DNA of 64,000 bases, taken from Hormiphora californensis (taxonomy: Eukaryota > Ctenophora > Tentaculata > Cydippida > Pleurobrachiidae). Positions 49,801 through 61,900 of this stretch are shown here, piece by piece. Below the pieces are notes generated by a model, which had not been told where the DNA came from, made no database searches, and saw nothing but the letters and a program-made list of their open reading frames with translations. Numbering within the stretch: position 1 is the stretch's first letter; every line of letters begins with the position of its first letter. The stretch lies in the NCBI GenBank assembly GCA_020137815.1, contig CM035353.1, positions 3,959,210 through 4,023,209 of the forward strand, read 5' to 3'. A program made the position numbers and the translations under genes.

Positions 49801-52800
49801 GTTTCGGAGCAAGTGATTGAGTCCCTGGGTGACAAGAATCCGGCAGTCCGACAGGAGACAACCAACTTTGTGGTTCGGTTATTGACACAGTCAAAAGCGA
49901 ATAACCTTCCTAAACCTGTCATGAAAGCTCTTTGTCCCGCTCTAAAAAAGGTAACTGCTCAAACTTGCGTGCCGCCATGGTGAAATATTTGGTTTGGCAG
50001 GGCGAAACTTACTATTGGTATTGTATCACTTCACAAACATATCTCCTAGTTGTTGTACCACTTCACAAACATATCTCCTAGTTGTTGTACCACTTCACAA
50101 ACATATCTCCTAGTTGTTGTACCACTTCACAAACATATCTCCTAGTTGTTGTACCACTTCACAAACATATCTCCTAGTTGTTGTACCACTTCACAAACAT
50201 ATCTCCTAGTTGTTGTACCACTTCACAAACATATCTCCTAGTTGTTGTACCACTTCACAAACATATCTCCTAGTTGTTGTACCACTTCACAAACATATCT
50301 CCTAGTTGTTGTACCACTTCACAAACATATCTCCTAGTTGTTGTACCACTTCACAAACATATCTCCTAGTTGTTGTACCACTTCACAAACATATCTCCTA
50401 GTTGTTGTACCACTTCACAAACATATCTCCTAGTTGTTGTACCACTTCACAAACATATCTCCTAGTTGTTGTACCACTTCACAAACATATCTCCTAGTTG
50501 TTGTACCACTTCACAAACATATCTCCTAGTTGTTGTACCACTTCACAAACATATCTCCTAGTTGTTGTACCACTTCACAAACATATCTCCTAGTTGTTGG
50601 ACGATACAGTTGGTACGGTTCGGGACGCTGCTTCCATGGCTCTTGGTACTGCCATGAAGGTGGTGGGGGAAAAGTTCATGGCGGAGTATCTTGCTGATTT
50701 GGATAACATCAAAAAGGGAAAGGTTTGTTCTAACCCTCCTTTAAATTTGTAAACAAAGGTGTTTCCAACTGTCATATTCTATGACACTCTTTTTGATATT
50801 GAACATTTCACTTCCATCTTTTCCACCCCTATATTATCTCTTTCCCCTAATCTGTCTTACATGTATCTCCCTAATCTTATCTCTCTCCCCTAATCTGTCT
50901 TACATGTATCTCCCTAATCTTATCTCTCTCCCCTAATCTGTCTTACATGTATCTCCCTAATCTTATCTCTTAATATGTCGTGATTACTGTTTAATAGCCC
51001 AACTGGTCATTCCGAAAAATCAGATACAAACACATTAATGTGCTGCACTGTATATGAGTTACTCCAACCCTCCAGTTTCAATGCTTGTTTAACGAAGGAA
51101 GTAACCAAGCGATCCACTGGATTCGATATATCTAGGCGCATATCATATTGCCACAGTACTGATGTATTAGCTCTATCTTTATATCGGATATCTCGAACAG
51201 CAACAATCCTTGTATTTAAACAGGGTTCTTGCTTTCTAACCAGTTAGGCGTATTAAACAGGGCACATGTTATCTGCAGCGCTCACATATCATGATAATGA
51301 ACTACATTAGCCGTAGTATTATGCACTATGCTGCAGGGACATCACACACACTGTTCGAGATATCCGATATAAAGATAGTGCTAATACATCAGTACTGTGG
51401 CAATATGATATGCGCCTAGATATATCGAATCCAGTGGATCGCTTGGTTACTTCCTTCGTTAAACAAGCATTGAAACTGGAGGGTTGGAGTAACTCATATA
51501 CAGTGCAGCACATTAATGTGTTTGTATCTGATTTTTCGGAATGACCAGTTGGGCTATTAAACAGTAATCACGATCACGACATATTAATTGAATTCGTGAT
51601 CCTCGGATCAACTGCACGAAATCAGTGATGGCACCTCGTACCGTTGAACGGTCGATTGATTCAATAACCTGTTGTTCAGGCTTGATCAATATCATGTGTG
51701 TGGGTGATGTGTGTGTGTGATGTCCCTGCAGCATAGTGCATAATACTACGGCTAATGTAGTTCATTATCATGAATCTTATCTCTCTCCCCTAATCTTATT
51801 ATTATTTCTCCCTAATCTTATCTCTCTCCCCTAATCTGTCTTATTTCTTGTCCCAAGAAAGCACACACAGCAAGTTTGTTACGAAATAACCCCTCCCTTG
51901 CCAGCGTGCGTGAAGGTCGCGAGGCGACCTGAGGGGTTATTTCGTAACCAATGAGCCAAGCACACATAAACCTAACTACACAAACATTTTCTCACGCTGT
52001 CGATGTTGATCCATGATTTCGGAGATAGCTCCTTTACAGGAACCGACCGAAACAAGTAAACAACCAATCAGAACTCGTTATTTAGATCACGTGACTGGTT
52101 ATCAGCCAATCAGGGACCAGTATTTCTTGATTCTGTCGGTTCCTGCTCCTTTATCCCACACACGGAATAACGTGTTTAGTTTACTGGCCTTATAATATGC
52201 AGCACATCTGTAGGAGATGAAGCGTGGGATGAATTGGTAGATTTTTATACGTGGGACCTGTATTGACATGAATTGTAATACTAGCTCTCCTCACTAGTCA
52301 TGGTAGTGCACTTACAAATCTAAAATAGTCGTATTGGTTGAGAGGGAGATTCCCACGGGGAGATGAATTGGTTGAGAGGGAGATTCCCAGGGAGATGAAT
52401 TGTAATCTGGCAATCGGAGTTAATTGAGGAAATAGAAGTGAGAGCGAACGTTAAACGATATGTTGTAGCGTACAGACAGTGGGCAAAAAATTTCTTATTT
52501 AGATATAGAGAGAGAAACTACTAAGCTACCAAAAACCACAAACGTCGAGGCTGTTTTATCATAGGCCAAATCTACCTGTAATGAGGTTACATTGTTTTTC
52601 TGAAGTTTCTGCCTTGCAAGATTCTTCTGCACGTTGTTTAGTTACTAAAGTTAGTAAAGATGAGTGTCAATAAACAGCATCTATCGCCAGTCCGAGAGAG
52701 GCCTGATTCTCCACCTACAAAGTGGATATCATTCTCCCCAAAAGGGTTTCACCGAACTTTGGAGCTGTGGGGTCATGATGAGGGCGATGAGGTGGAAGAG

Positions 52801-52951
52801 CGGGCCTCCTTTCTAGCTGCAAGTTCCTGGCAACCACGGGTATAACTGACATACAGACAGACAGACAGATAGACAGACAGACAGACATTCAAACATTCAT
52901 ACATATAGAAAGACTGACAGACTGGCTGACTGACTGACTGACAGGCAGACA

Positions 52952-52982
<31 letters not shown>

Positions 52983-55900
52983 AGACTGACTGACTGACTA
53001 ACTGACTGACTGACTGACTGACTGACTAACTGACTGACTGACTGACTGACTGACTGACTGGGACATTTTATAAGATCTGGGATATCAACTACGATAAATT
53101 CCTAGGTCCTGCAACGGTTTGAGGAGTGGGATAGTGGTGGAGAGAGTTCATCATGGATGGCGGCTCACATTACTAAAAATAGTACCGATGATCAATGCCT
53201 TCTAATTGAATCAGAATCACCGACCAACATATCTACCACAGACAAAACCATACGATCCAGCAGCAAAGGAAATCATTTTAACGATAACTCCATCTTACGA
53301 GCCGCCCGTTGGAGGGGAGTGAAGACTGCCGTAAGGGTTAGTGGCAACCTCGGTCGGTTGAAAACACAAGGAAACATCGGGATGAAAAGTGCCAGGGCTA
53401 TGTATCGTTGGAAGTTAGTTCAAAGAGCAACCCGAGACAAGCGAGTGTTTCTTTCAAACCACCGTACTGCCTCTAAAAATTGGAGACTACTTCGAAATGC
53501 GACTAGGGGCAAAAACCACTTTCTGTTGACCGTTACCACGCAACGGGGAGTCAATAACACCGAACAGAGCTCGCGTGCTCGGCGAAAATGGAAGGTAGCA
53601 CAGACTGCTGTCCTCAGTGCGACACGACATCACCAGAACATTGTCTCAAGAGATTCCTATAGCCCAGTGGCTGGGTCAGACACACTTAGAGGACGATCAA
53701 ACACCGCATTGGAAAGTTACCGTGCCCGGCGAAAATGGAAGGTAGCACAGACTGCTGTCCTCAGTGCGACACGACATCACCAAAACATTATCTCAAGAGA
53801 TTCCTATAGCCCAGTGGCTGGGTCAGACACACTTAGAGGACGATCAAACACAGCATTGGAAAGTTACCGTGCCCGGAGAAAATGGAAGGTAGCACAGACT
53901 GCTGTCCTCAGTGCGGCACGACATCGCCAGAATATTATCTCAAGAGATTCCTATAGCCCAGTGGCTGGGTCAGACACACTTAGAGGACGATCAAACACCG
54001 CATTGGAAAGTTACCGTGCCCGACGAAAATGGAAGGTAGCACAGACTGCTGTCATCAGTGCGACACGACATCACCAGAATATTATCTCAAGAGATTCATA
54101 TAGCTCAGTGGATGGGTCAGACACACTTAGAGGACGATCAAACACTGCCTTGGAGAGTTACCGTGCCCGACGAAAATGGAAGATAATTCAAGCAGCCACA
54201 TTGTGCAGTTCAAAACACCACAATACCACAACGCCTAGATTGGCAGTGCCCAAGATAGCTGTAAGATGTCGAGGTCGATTTAACACGGTTTTGGAAAGTA
54301 ATCGAGCTAGACGTCGGTGGAAAGTGGTTCAAACTGCTGTTCTCTCTTTCACCCGGCATCGTCAACACATCTCAAGATCCGGATCAGATTCTCATAAATC
54401 AGTGGCTGCATCGGAAAGATTTGGTAAAATCACAAAACCTCAAGCTATACAAAGAGCTACGTCACTGCCCAGGCCATCCCGAGAAAGGGTTGGCAGTTCC
54501 AGAAGAAAGATATCAAAAAGACGGGGAAGCAGTGCTGAGGATCGTTTGATGAAGAAGTTAGATCTAACAGAAGAGCTGAAACTTCTCCGTACTCAACTGA
54601 ATAAGGGTCAGTATTATATATGAAGTACATATATAGCGTGATCCTTTGCACACAAGACGCTGCTCCTTGTCCATGCTATTGTCTGTTTCTGGGCCCTGTT
54701 AATGCTGAATGATGCGTTGACTCAAGAGGATTTTTCCTCAAGTCTCACTAATCTCAGTTCTCACTATAATCTCAGTAATTCTCACTAATCTCATCCTCAT
54801 CAACTCTACCGACATCCCACGCAACCTTCTATAGAAGTACTTGCATAGATTCCTCGTCATTCCATTTCAACCTATCTTTCTCTATCCCTTTTTATCGTTC
54901 TCTATCACTTTCTCTATCCCTTTTCATAATTTCTCCCCTCTCCCTCCCCCTACCTCACATACCCATACCTCTCCCAATTCCCTCCCCTGATCTCCCTCTC
55001 CCCTACCTATATTACCCCTATATTACTAAGTTGCTCTCCTCCCCCTACCTATTATATATATATTACCCTACACTCCTCCCCTACACCCCTCTCAAGGTTA
55101 CGGAGAGTTATGAAAAAGCGGAAGTCCGTTTCCCTTACAAAGGTGCGGGTGCCGCCGCTGTCACTAAAAAGGCAGCACCTACCAAGAAGAAGGAACCAGA
55201 AAAAAAGAAATCACCGACTCCCGCTGCTGCCGCTACAGAAGAGAAAAAGAAAGCTCCTGCTAAAAAGGGCCCCGCTAAAAAAGGTTCCGATTATTATACG
55301 TCGCATGCGCTGTTCTGTTTGTTATACGTGGCAGCATTATATTAAAACTATAAGAGTCTCAACTCTCTCACGGTTACCTACCCCGGACAGTTGAGACTCG
55401 ACTAATACCAGGTTAGATAAATCATCACACGTCTCAATTGTCCCTATTTTCACAGCACACACACAAACAAACAAACATCCCTATATTTTACCACATTATT
55501 TGTTTGCAGCGGGAGGCAAGAAAGCCGCACCGGTGAAGAAAGAGAACAAACAGAAACAACTTGACAGCGACGAGATCACAGAGAATGAGATGACAGATGA
55601 CCAGGTGGATTGTGCTTTGGAGGGTATCATAGATGCTGAAACAATCTCAGGTATTATACATATCGGGGGTTGGGGGTAGTATAGATGCTGAAACAATCTC
55701 AGGTAGATCGGGGGATGGGGGTATTATAGATGCTGAAACAATCTCAGGTAGATCGGGGGATGGGGGTATTATAATTATAAGGAGTGTATGAATAGGGATT
55801 GATCGATCGTTGATTGTGTGTATTGGTCAATCTGTAATTTCATAGTTTTGGCGTATATTATACCTGGACTTGGCCAATGTATACAACTAGTTCAACGAGA

Positions 55901-58900
55901 TCGTTTCTAAAATGTTGTTTAGATTTGACAGTAGAGAAAACTCTATCGTTTGGATTGTTGCAACGTATTCTTTTCCAGGTCTTGGTAACTCAAACTGGAA
56001 GGCTCGGTTAGAAGCCGTCCAGGCTGTCTCCTCTAAAGCAGATGGAGGAGGCGATTTGCCAGTTCAGGCACTCGTTCAGCTATTAGCTCGAAAACCAGGA
56101 TTCAAGGACAATAATGCACAGGTGAGAATGCTTGTTTGAAGGAATGGGAACAAATTTGTGCTTTTCAGCACGGTCATGGGTTTTAGGAATAAATTTCTAA
56201 AACAACTAATCCATTGTCTTGATTAATATAAAAGTAAGTTATTTAGCACTATATAAGTATATAAAACATGTCAAAGTAGGAACAAGATTATACGTCATAC
56301 TCCACAGTCCACTATTATAATAGTTCATGCAACATGCCGGGTACATATTTTACAGTACAAGCCGAGGGGCTAAGAGAGTTACAAGTCCCATCACAACCCA
56401 AGATATAGATGGAGTGATGCCTGATGAGCTGTAGCAGGAGTTGCAATACCATTGAGCATAATTGTAATTGTTGTAGTTGTTGTTATTGTTGTTGTTGTTA
56501 TTGTTGTTGTTGTTGTTATTGTTTGCTCTAGTTTGACGCTTCAATCCCCACGGGTTGCAATTCCAGTTGTTGTTGTTGTTATTGTTATTATTATTGTTAT
56601 TGTTATTGTTATTGTTATTGTTATTGTTTGCTCGAGCTTTGAGTGTGTTGTAGCATGCTCCACAGTACCAGTCTGCATAATAGTAATTATTGAAGTTGTT
56701 ATTGTTATTATTATTATTGTTGTTGTTGTTATTATTATTGTTGTTGTTATTGTTTGCCCGAGTCTGGCGGTTCAGTCCCCAGGGATTGCAATTCCAGTTG
56801 TTATTGTTGTTATTGTTGTTGTTATTGTTGTTGTTATTGTTGTTGTTGTTGTTGTTATTGTTATTGTTATTGTTGTTGTTTGCTCGAGGTTCCAAATCGT
56901 TTCCATCTGTAACAACAGAACATGCCGCCAGCAAGATCAACACCACAGTTATCTTCATCATCAAATAGATCCTTAAATGGTGCCAATTAAATTTTTTGGT
57001 AAGATATATCAGAGGGGCCAATTAAATTTTTTGGTTAGATATATAGATCAGAGGTTAAACAATTGCGTGACAATATCGCACAAAATCAAACTCCCATTGA
57101 ATGTAAAACATCGAACAACTGCACTTCTCAGTGTGTGTAAATTTCATTACCAGGTGCTGTTATAGAACCTGAGACGGCTCTCTTCAGCTAAAAGTTTTAT
57201 GGGAGATAGAGAGACATGCGAGAGAGAGAGGGATAGAGAAAAGGAGATGGATCAGAAAGAGAGAGAAATGAAGTAATTGTAGAGGTTTCATGTGCTAATG
57301 CCATGTGCGGGATGTTCAGAGATGTGACGCTGTGACGATTTCACTCAAGATCATTGGCTTGAACTCAGTGTTGGGCCTGAGGAATGAGAAAGACTGTGTA
57401 AAGGGATATACTTGTGTCAGTTTCATACAGGGACCTCAACTTTCTCTTCTCAGGTATTGAACGAAAAGTTTTCCATTGTCGAAAAGTTATCCACGAAGGG
57501 AATGAACAAAAGAGCTGCAGACTACGCCATACAAGGTATCAAACTAAGTAGTTAGACAGATCGTTTTAAAGTTTTATTCTAATTGTGGGGCCTGCGGGCA
57601 ATCAGTGTCATCCTCTCTCTAGCCATGTTATTAATTCATTACCTAGTATCCTTTTTTCGAGCAGGTGTGAGTATAGTGTGTTTTAATTTATATCTACAGG
57701 ATTATGGGACCAGTTATTCCCTCAGTTTTATAAGTCAAGTTTATTTAGTCGTCTATATATTGTTTTTCAACCAGAGCTGTTCGAGTGTGTCATATAATTA
57801 GTCGAGGATATACCGCTCTGATGATTCGGCGGAACATCGTCAATATTTTGGCGGGGGGGGGGGGCCGGCTGAAGTTTTTGAAGTTTGAAGTTTTCCACCC
57901 TACTTTTTGAGTTTTTGAAGTTTTTGAAGTTGACTTCAAAAACTTCAAAAACTTCAAAAACTCTAAACTACTTTTATATGATATCAGTGACTATTATTAC
58001 ACTTGTTTAAGTTAGTTTCATGCTTAATACATATTGTGGCAAAGTTATCCGTCCTTGTCTGCCCTTTTTCTACCACAATTTAGGATATTTACAATGATTC
58101 CTAGCCATGAAATTCATGGCATAATTTGGAGTAAAAATTTTAAACTTTTTGTAAAAACAGATTTCATTTTCATTCTATAACTCAAAAAATTGCCTAGAAA
58201 ATGCAAAGAAAGTGTTTAAAAATTATCAAGTAAATTTTCAAAAAATTTTTTGGGGCCACACCCTTTTTACCATTTTCACAAAACGCAAATTTTTTATGAA
58301 GGGAGTAGTGAAAAAAATATGGACACCAAAATCATCAGCGGCCTCGAGTTAGTGGGGGTACGTGCCAAAATGAAGCCTCCACCTCATCTAATTCGAGGGA
58401 TAATGGGATATTTTCAAAATTTTGTGTGTGTGCATGACTTTTTTTGGGCTAGACCAGTTTCAATGGCTCCTGAGTGTCTATAGGATTTTTTAAGGGGTGT
58501 ATCTTGTCCAGAATATGCAAGTTTATATAAGAGTTATGAAGCAACATATGGCCTATCTCCAACGGTTTAGGAGATATGAGTTTTTGAAGTTTTTGAAGTT
58601 TTTGAAGTTTTCCACCCTAAGTTTCTCTTTGAAGTTTTTGAAGTCGACTTCAAAAACTTCAAAAACTTCAGCCGGCCCCCCCCCCCCCCCCCATTTTGGC
58701 ATGTCTCTGTCGGGTATGGGCGGTATATAAGCGCGGAATATTATTATTATTATTATTCCTTTAGACAGATCCAGACAATTCCTTTTTGACATATAGTGTC
58801 CTCGCTTCAATAATTTGGATCTCACACACAAAACAACCTCCCGAAATCTTCCCTGACTTCCCCTATTGCCAACTTTTGTTGTACTGCATAGGAGTGATTT

Positions 58901-61900
58901 TTTGTTTGTCTGTTTGTGATTGCTAAGTCTGAATAATGACCTGCCCGAAATTTGTAGCGGCCGCACCGAACACGCTTATTATTATATTATAGACGCCCCA
59001 TATTTTGTAAAGGAATACACAAACGAAGACACATTTTATCATGGGTTGGCTGTTAACCAAAGTGTAAATTAAATATCAAAAATAATTTAACACATATGCT
59101 CGTGTCGGCACTTGCCGTCAGGGCACCTGATGGTTCCAGAGGGACAATCACCGCCATCTCCACCCTCACAGTAGTTGCAGGTCTTGGCACAGTTCTTCTT
59201 CATATAGTCAACCCATCCGTTGGCACTGCAGTAACTGGACCATTTGGCACAGTCGCTGACATTGTCCTTGCAGTCGGGGTCAGGGTTGGGGCTGGGGCCA
59301 TCATCACTCTCATCGGGCTTGTAGTTGGTGGCGGCATCAGATCCACTGTCGCTGGCTCCGGTGCTGGTAAGGGCAGGGTAGCTGGAATAGTCGTAGAGAT
59401 GACAGTTGTGGTAGTTCCTGGCGAACTTGACGAATCCCTGATCTCCCCAGTTGGTTCCCCAGGAGTTCTTGACCAGGATGAAAGATTTAGTGTACCCGAC
59501 CATGGTGACGGCGTGGTTGGCACTTCCTCGGCAGGTGGTATCCTTCATGATGGTTCCATCGTACTGGAAGAACTTGTCGGTGACCTCGAAGGCAACGGCG
59601 ATGGATCCCTTGGTCAAGGCCTCCAAATGGGCACTCTCACTCCTGGAGACGGCGGTGTTTCCGGAGATCTTGTAGGCCTTGGCACCGTTGGCAGTGCTGC
59701 TGGATCGGCAAGTTCCGTCAGATCCTCGGTAGGGCATGGCAGAGGTAGCGGCAATTCGGCCACCGTTCTTGGCACTCCAGTCGTAGCAGTCACTCATCCA
59801 TCCACCGTTACATCCGTTCCTCCTTCCCTCATAGACACAGTCCAGGTACTCCTGCTCGGCGAAGTTCCTGAGGACACCGCTCTTCTGCTTGTAGTGGGTC
59901 TCAAGACCTCCGACAGCTCCGAAAGTCCAGCAAGATCCACAAGATCCCTGGTTCTTGACGGGGGTAACATCTCCGGTGTTGGTCCAGAGAACCTTCTCGG
60001 GCCGGGCGTTGAAGCTCTGGAGACCAGTGGGCTCGGGTCCCATCTCAAGTCCAGAAACGTTGAGTCCAAGGTAGCTCTGTTTCTCCATGGGGGTCATGAA
60101 GGAGAACTTGTTGACTCCGTACTGGGCGGTATCCTCAACGTCCTCGTTGTAGTCGGCAACCTTCATGGCAGAGCTCCTGAACAGTCGGAATCGGAAGGAA
60201 TCCTCGGATCGTCCAAAGTTAAGATGGTTCTTAACCTTCATCTGCCTGAACAGAGAAGCGGTAGCGGAGGAAGACCTCAGGACGGACCTGAGGGGATCCT
60301 CGGCAAAGGCAACAGCCAAAAGGCAGACCAGGACAATCTTCATCTTGTAGTTGTAGTTGTTTGGGTAATGATGGAGTGAAGGATGGGGGTATTTATACAC
60401 TTCCGATACCAGTGCTGCCTTCACAACTCGGACCACCCGTCAATTCGTTTAGCACATAGTTTGAGCGATTATTCCCCGCAAAACACAATTAGCACGGGAT
60501 TAGCACTTTCAAATTTCAAAAAACACGTAAGTTCTTATTCCATTTGCCAGCTTTGTTTCCCCGCCCTCTTCTGATTTCTAACACCTGGGACCTGGGTTAG
60601 AGTTGACTCAGAGTGTTTCACAAAAGAATCTTTTTAAATAAAAAGTTTTTCTGCTAACCTAGATCATCAGAGTGAGCTTCGTAGTTGCATCTTAAACACA
60701 GGACATTTAAGTTTTAATTGTGCCCCCACTGCACAGGGATTTCACAAACTCCTGTTGTAATAATACATGCTACACAGGGTTATCACTAAAATGTTCTACA
60801 GGGTTATCAGAGAAGATTGGCGATATCAAGTTGAACAAACAAGCCCGTGCCACACTCCTTTCCATTGCCGATGCTATCTCTCTCAACTTCACCAGTGTCA
60901 ACGCCTTCAACTATGCCATGAAACAGAAGAACCCCAAAATCCATGTCGAGGTAAAAACCAGGAACCGACCGAATCAGGAAATACTGGTCCCTGATTGGCT
61001 GATAACCAGTCACGTGACCTAAATAACGATTTCTGATTGGTTTTTTACTTGTTTCGGTCGGTTCCTGGTAAAAACTAAAAACCCTGATTCCACTTGTTCC
61101 GTGCCTTGTAATCTCTCTATACGAGGGGGCATGTTGGTGCAGGACCCAGTAAGTCCTATCCAACTTCCTATCCCAATGGTTATGACTCATGTCATCTCTC
61201 CCTAACTACCCGCGACCGAATTACCCCCACTAATTCTCATTCTACCCCCCCTCCATCTTAGATGCTAAACTGGATGGCGGACACGATTCTTTTGTTTGGC
61301 ATGCGAATTCAGATCAAGGCTCACATTCCATTTTTAAAACAATGTGTGGCATCCCCCAATGCCCAAATCAGGACTGCTGCTCTCAACTGTATTGGCACAT
61401 TCTCCATGTACTCAGGTGTGTACCACCCCCCCCCCCCCCCCGGTTTGTACTGCACAACCAGGGCGGGGGGATGTTTATCGTTTTCCCTGAGAAGAGGGTA
61501 TGAGAGGGAACCAGATTTAGCTCTCTTTTACATGTTAACAGCGGGGGGATGACTACAAAACACGTCATGTTAACATTGTTGTTAATCACTGCAGGGGCGG
61601 CAATATCGGCGGCATTTTCCGACATTGACAACAAACAAACTGTCTCTGCGATCGAGGCATCAATCGAGAAGTTCAAAACAGGCACTCCTCCCACCCCTAC
61701 ACACGGTGTTTCTGCCACTGCTGGCGGTGAAGGTATAAATTGTTTTCATTAGGTTCTGGTAATATCCAAGTCCAAGATAGATAGTTTTCATTAGTATAGG
61801 TTCTGGTAATATCCAAGTCCAAGATAGATGAGTATATAGGAAGGGTGTTTCTGATCCCATTTTGTTCAGGTGATGAGGGTGAGGGTGAGGGTGATGAAGG

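Noticed and set aside
50017-50593. CRISPR-like array of regular 32-bp repeats
   Set aside because: Units abut with no spacers, the host is eukaryotic, and the array ends in a splice acceptor: a minisatellite.
51038-51513. Identical ~54-codon frames (MCCTVYELLQPS...) on both strands
   Set aside because: Both come from the two arms of the palindromic element at 50981-51774; no sign of coding constraint.
59087-60343. Silicatein identity for the cathepsin-like gene
   Set aside because: The active-site residue is Cys138, not the Ser typical of silicateins, and a ShKT domain follows.
59096-60379. 427-codon open frame on the plus strand
   Set aside because: Exact antisense of the cathepsin gene. 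It is open because of G/C-ending codons in that gene, is Val/Gly/Leu-rich, and has no domain.
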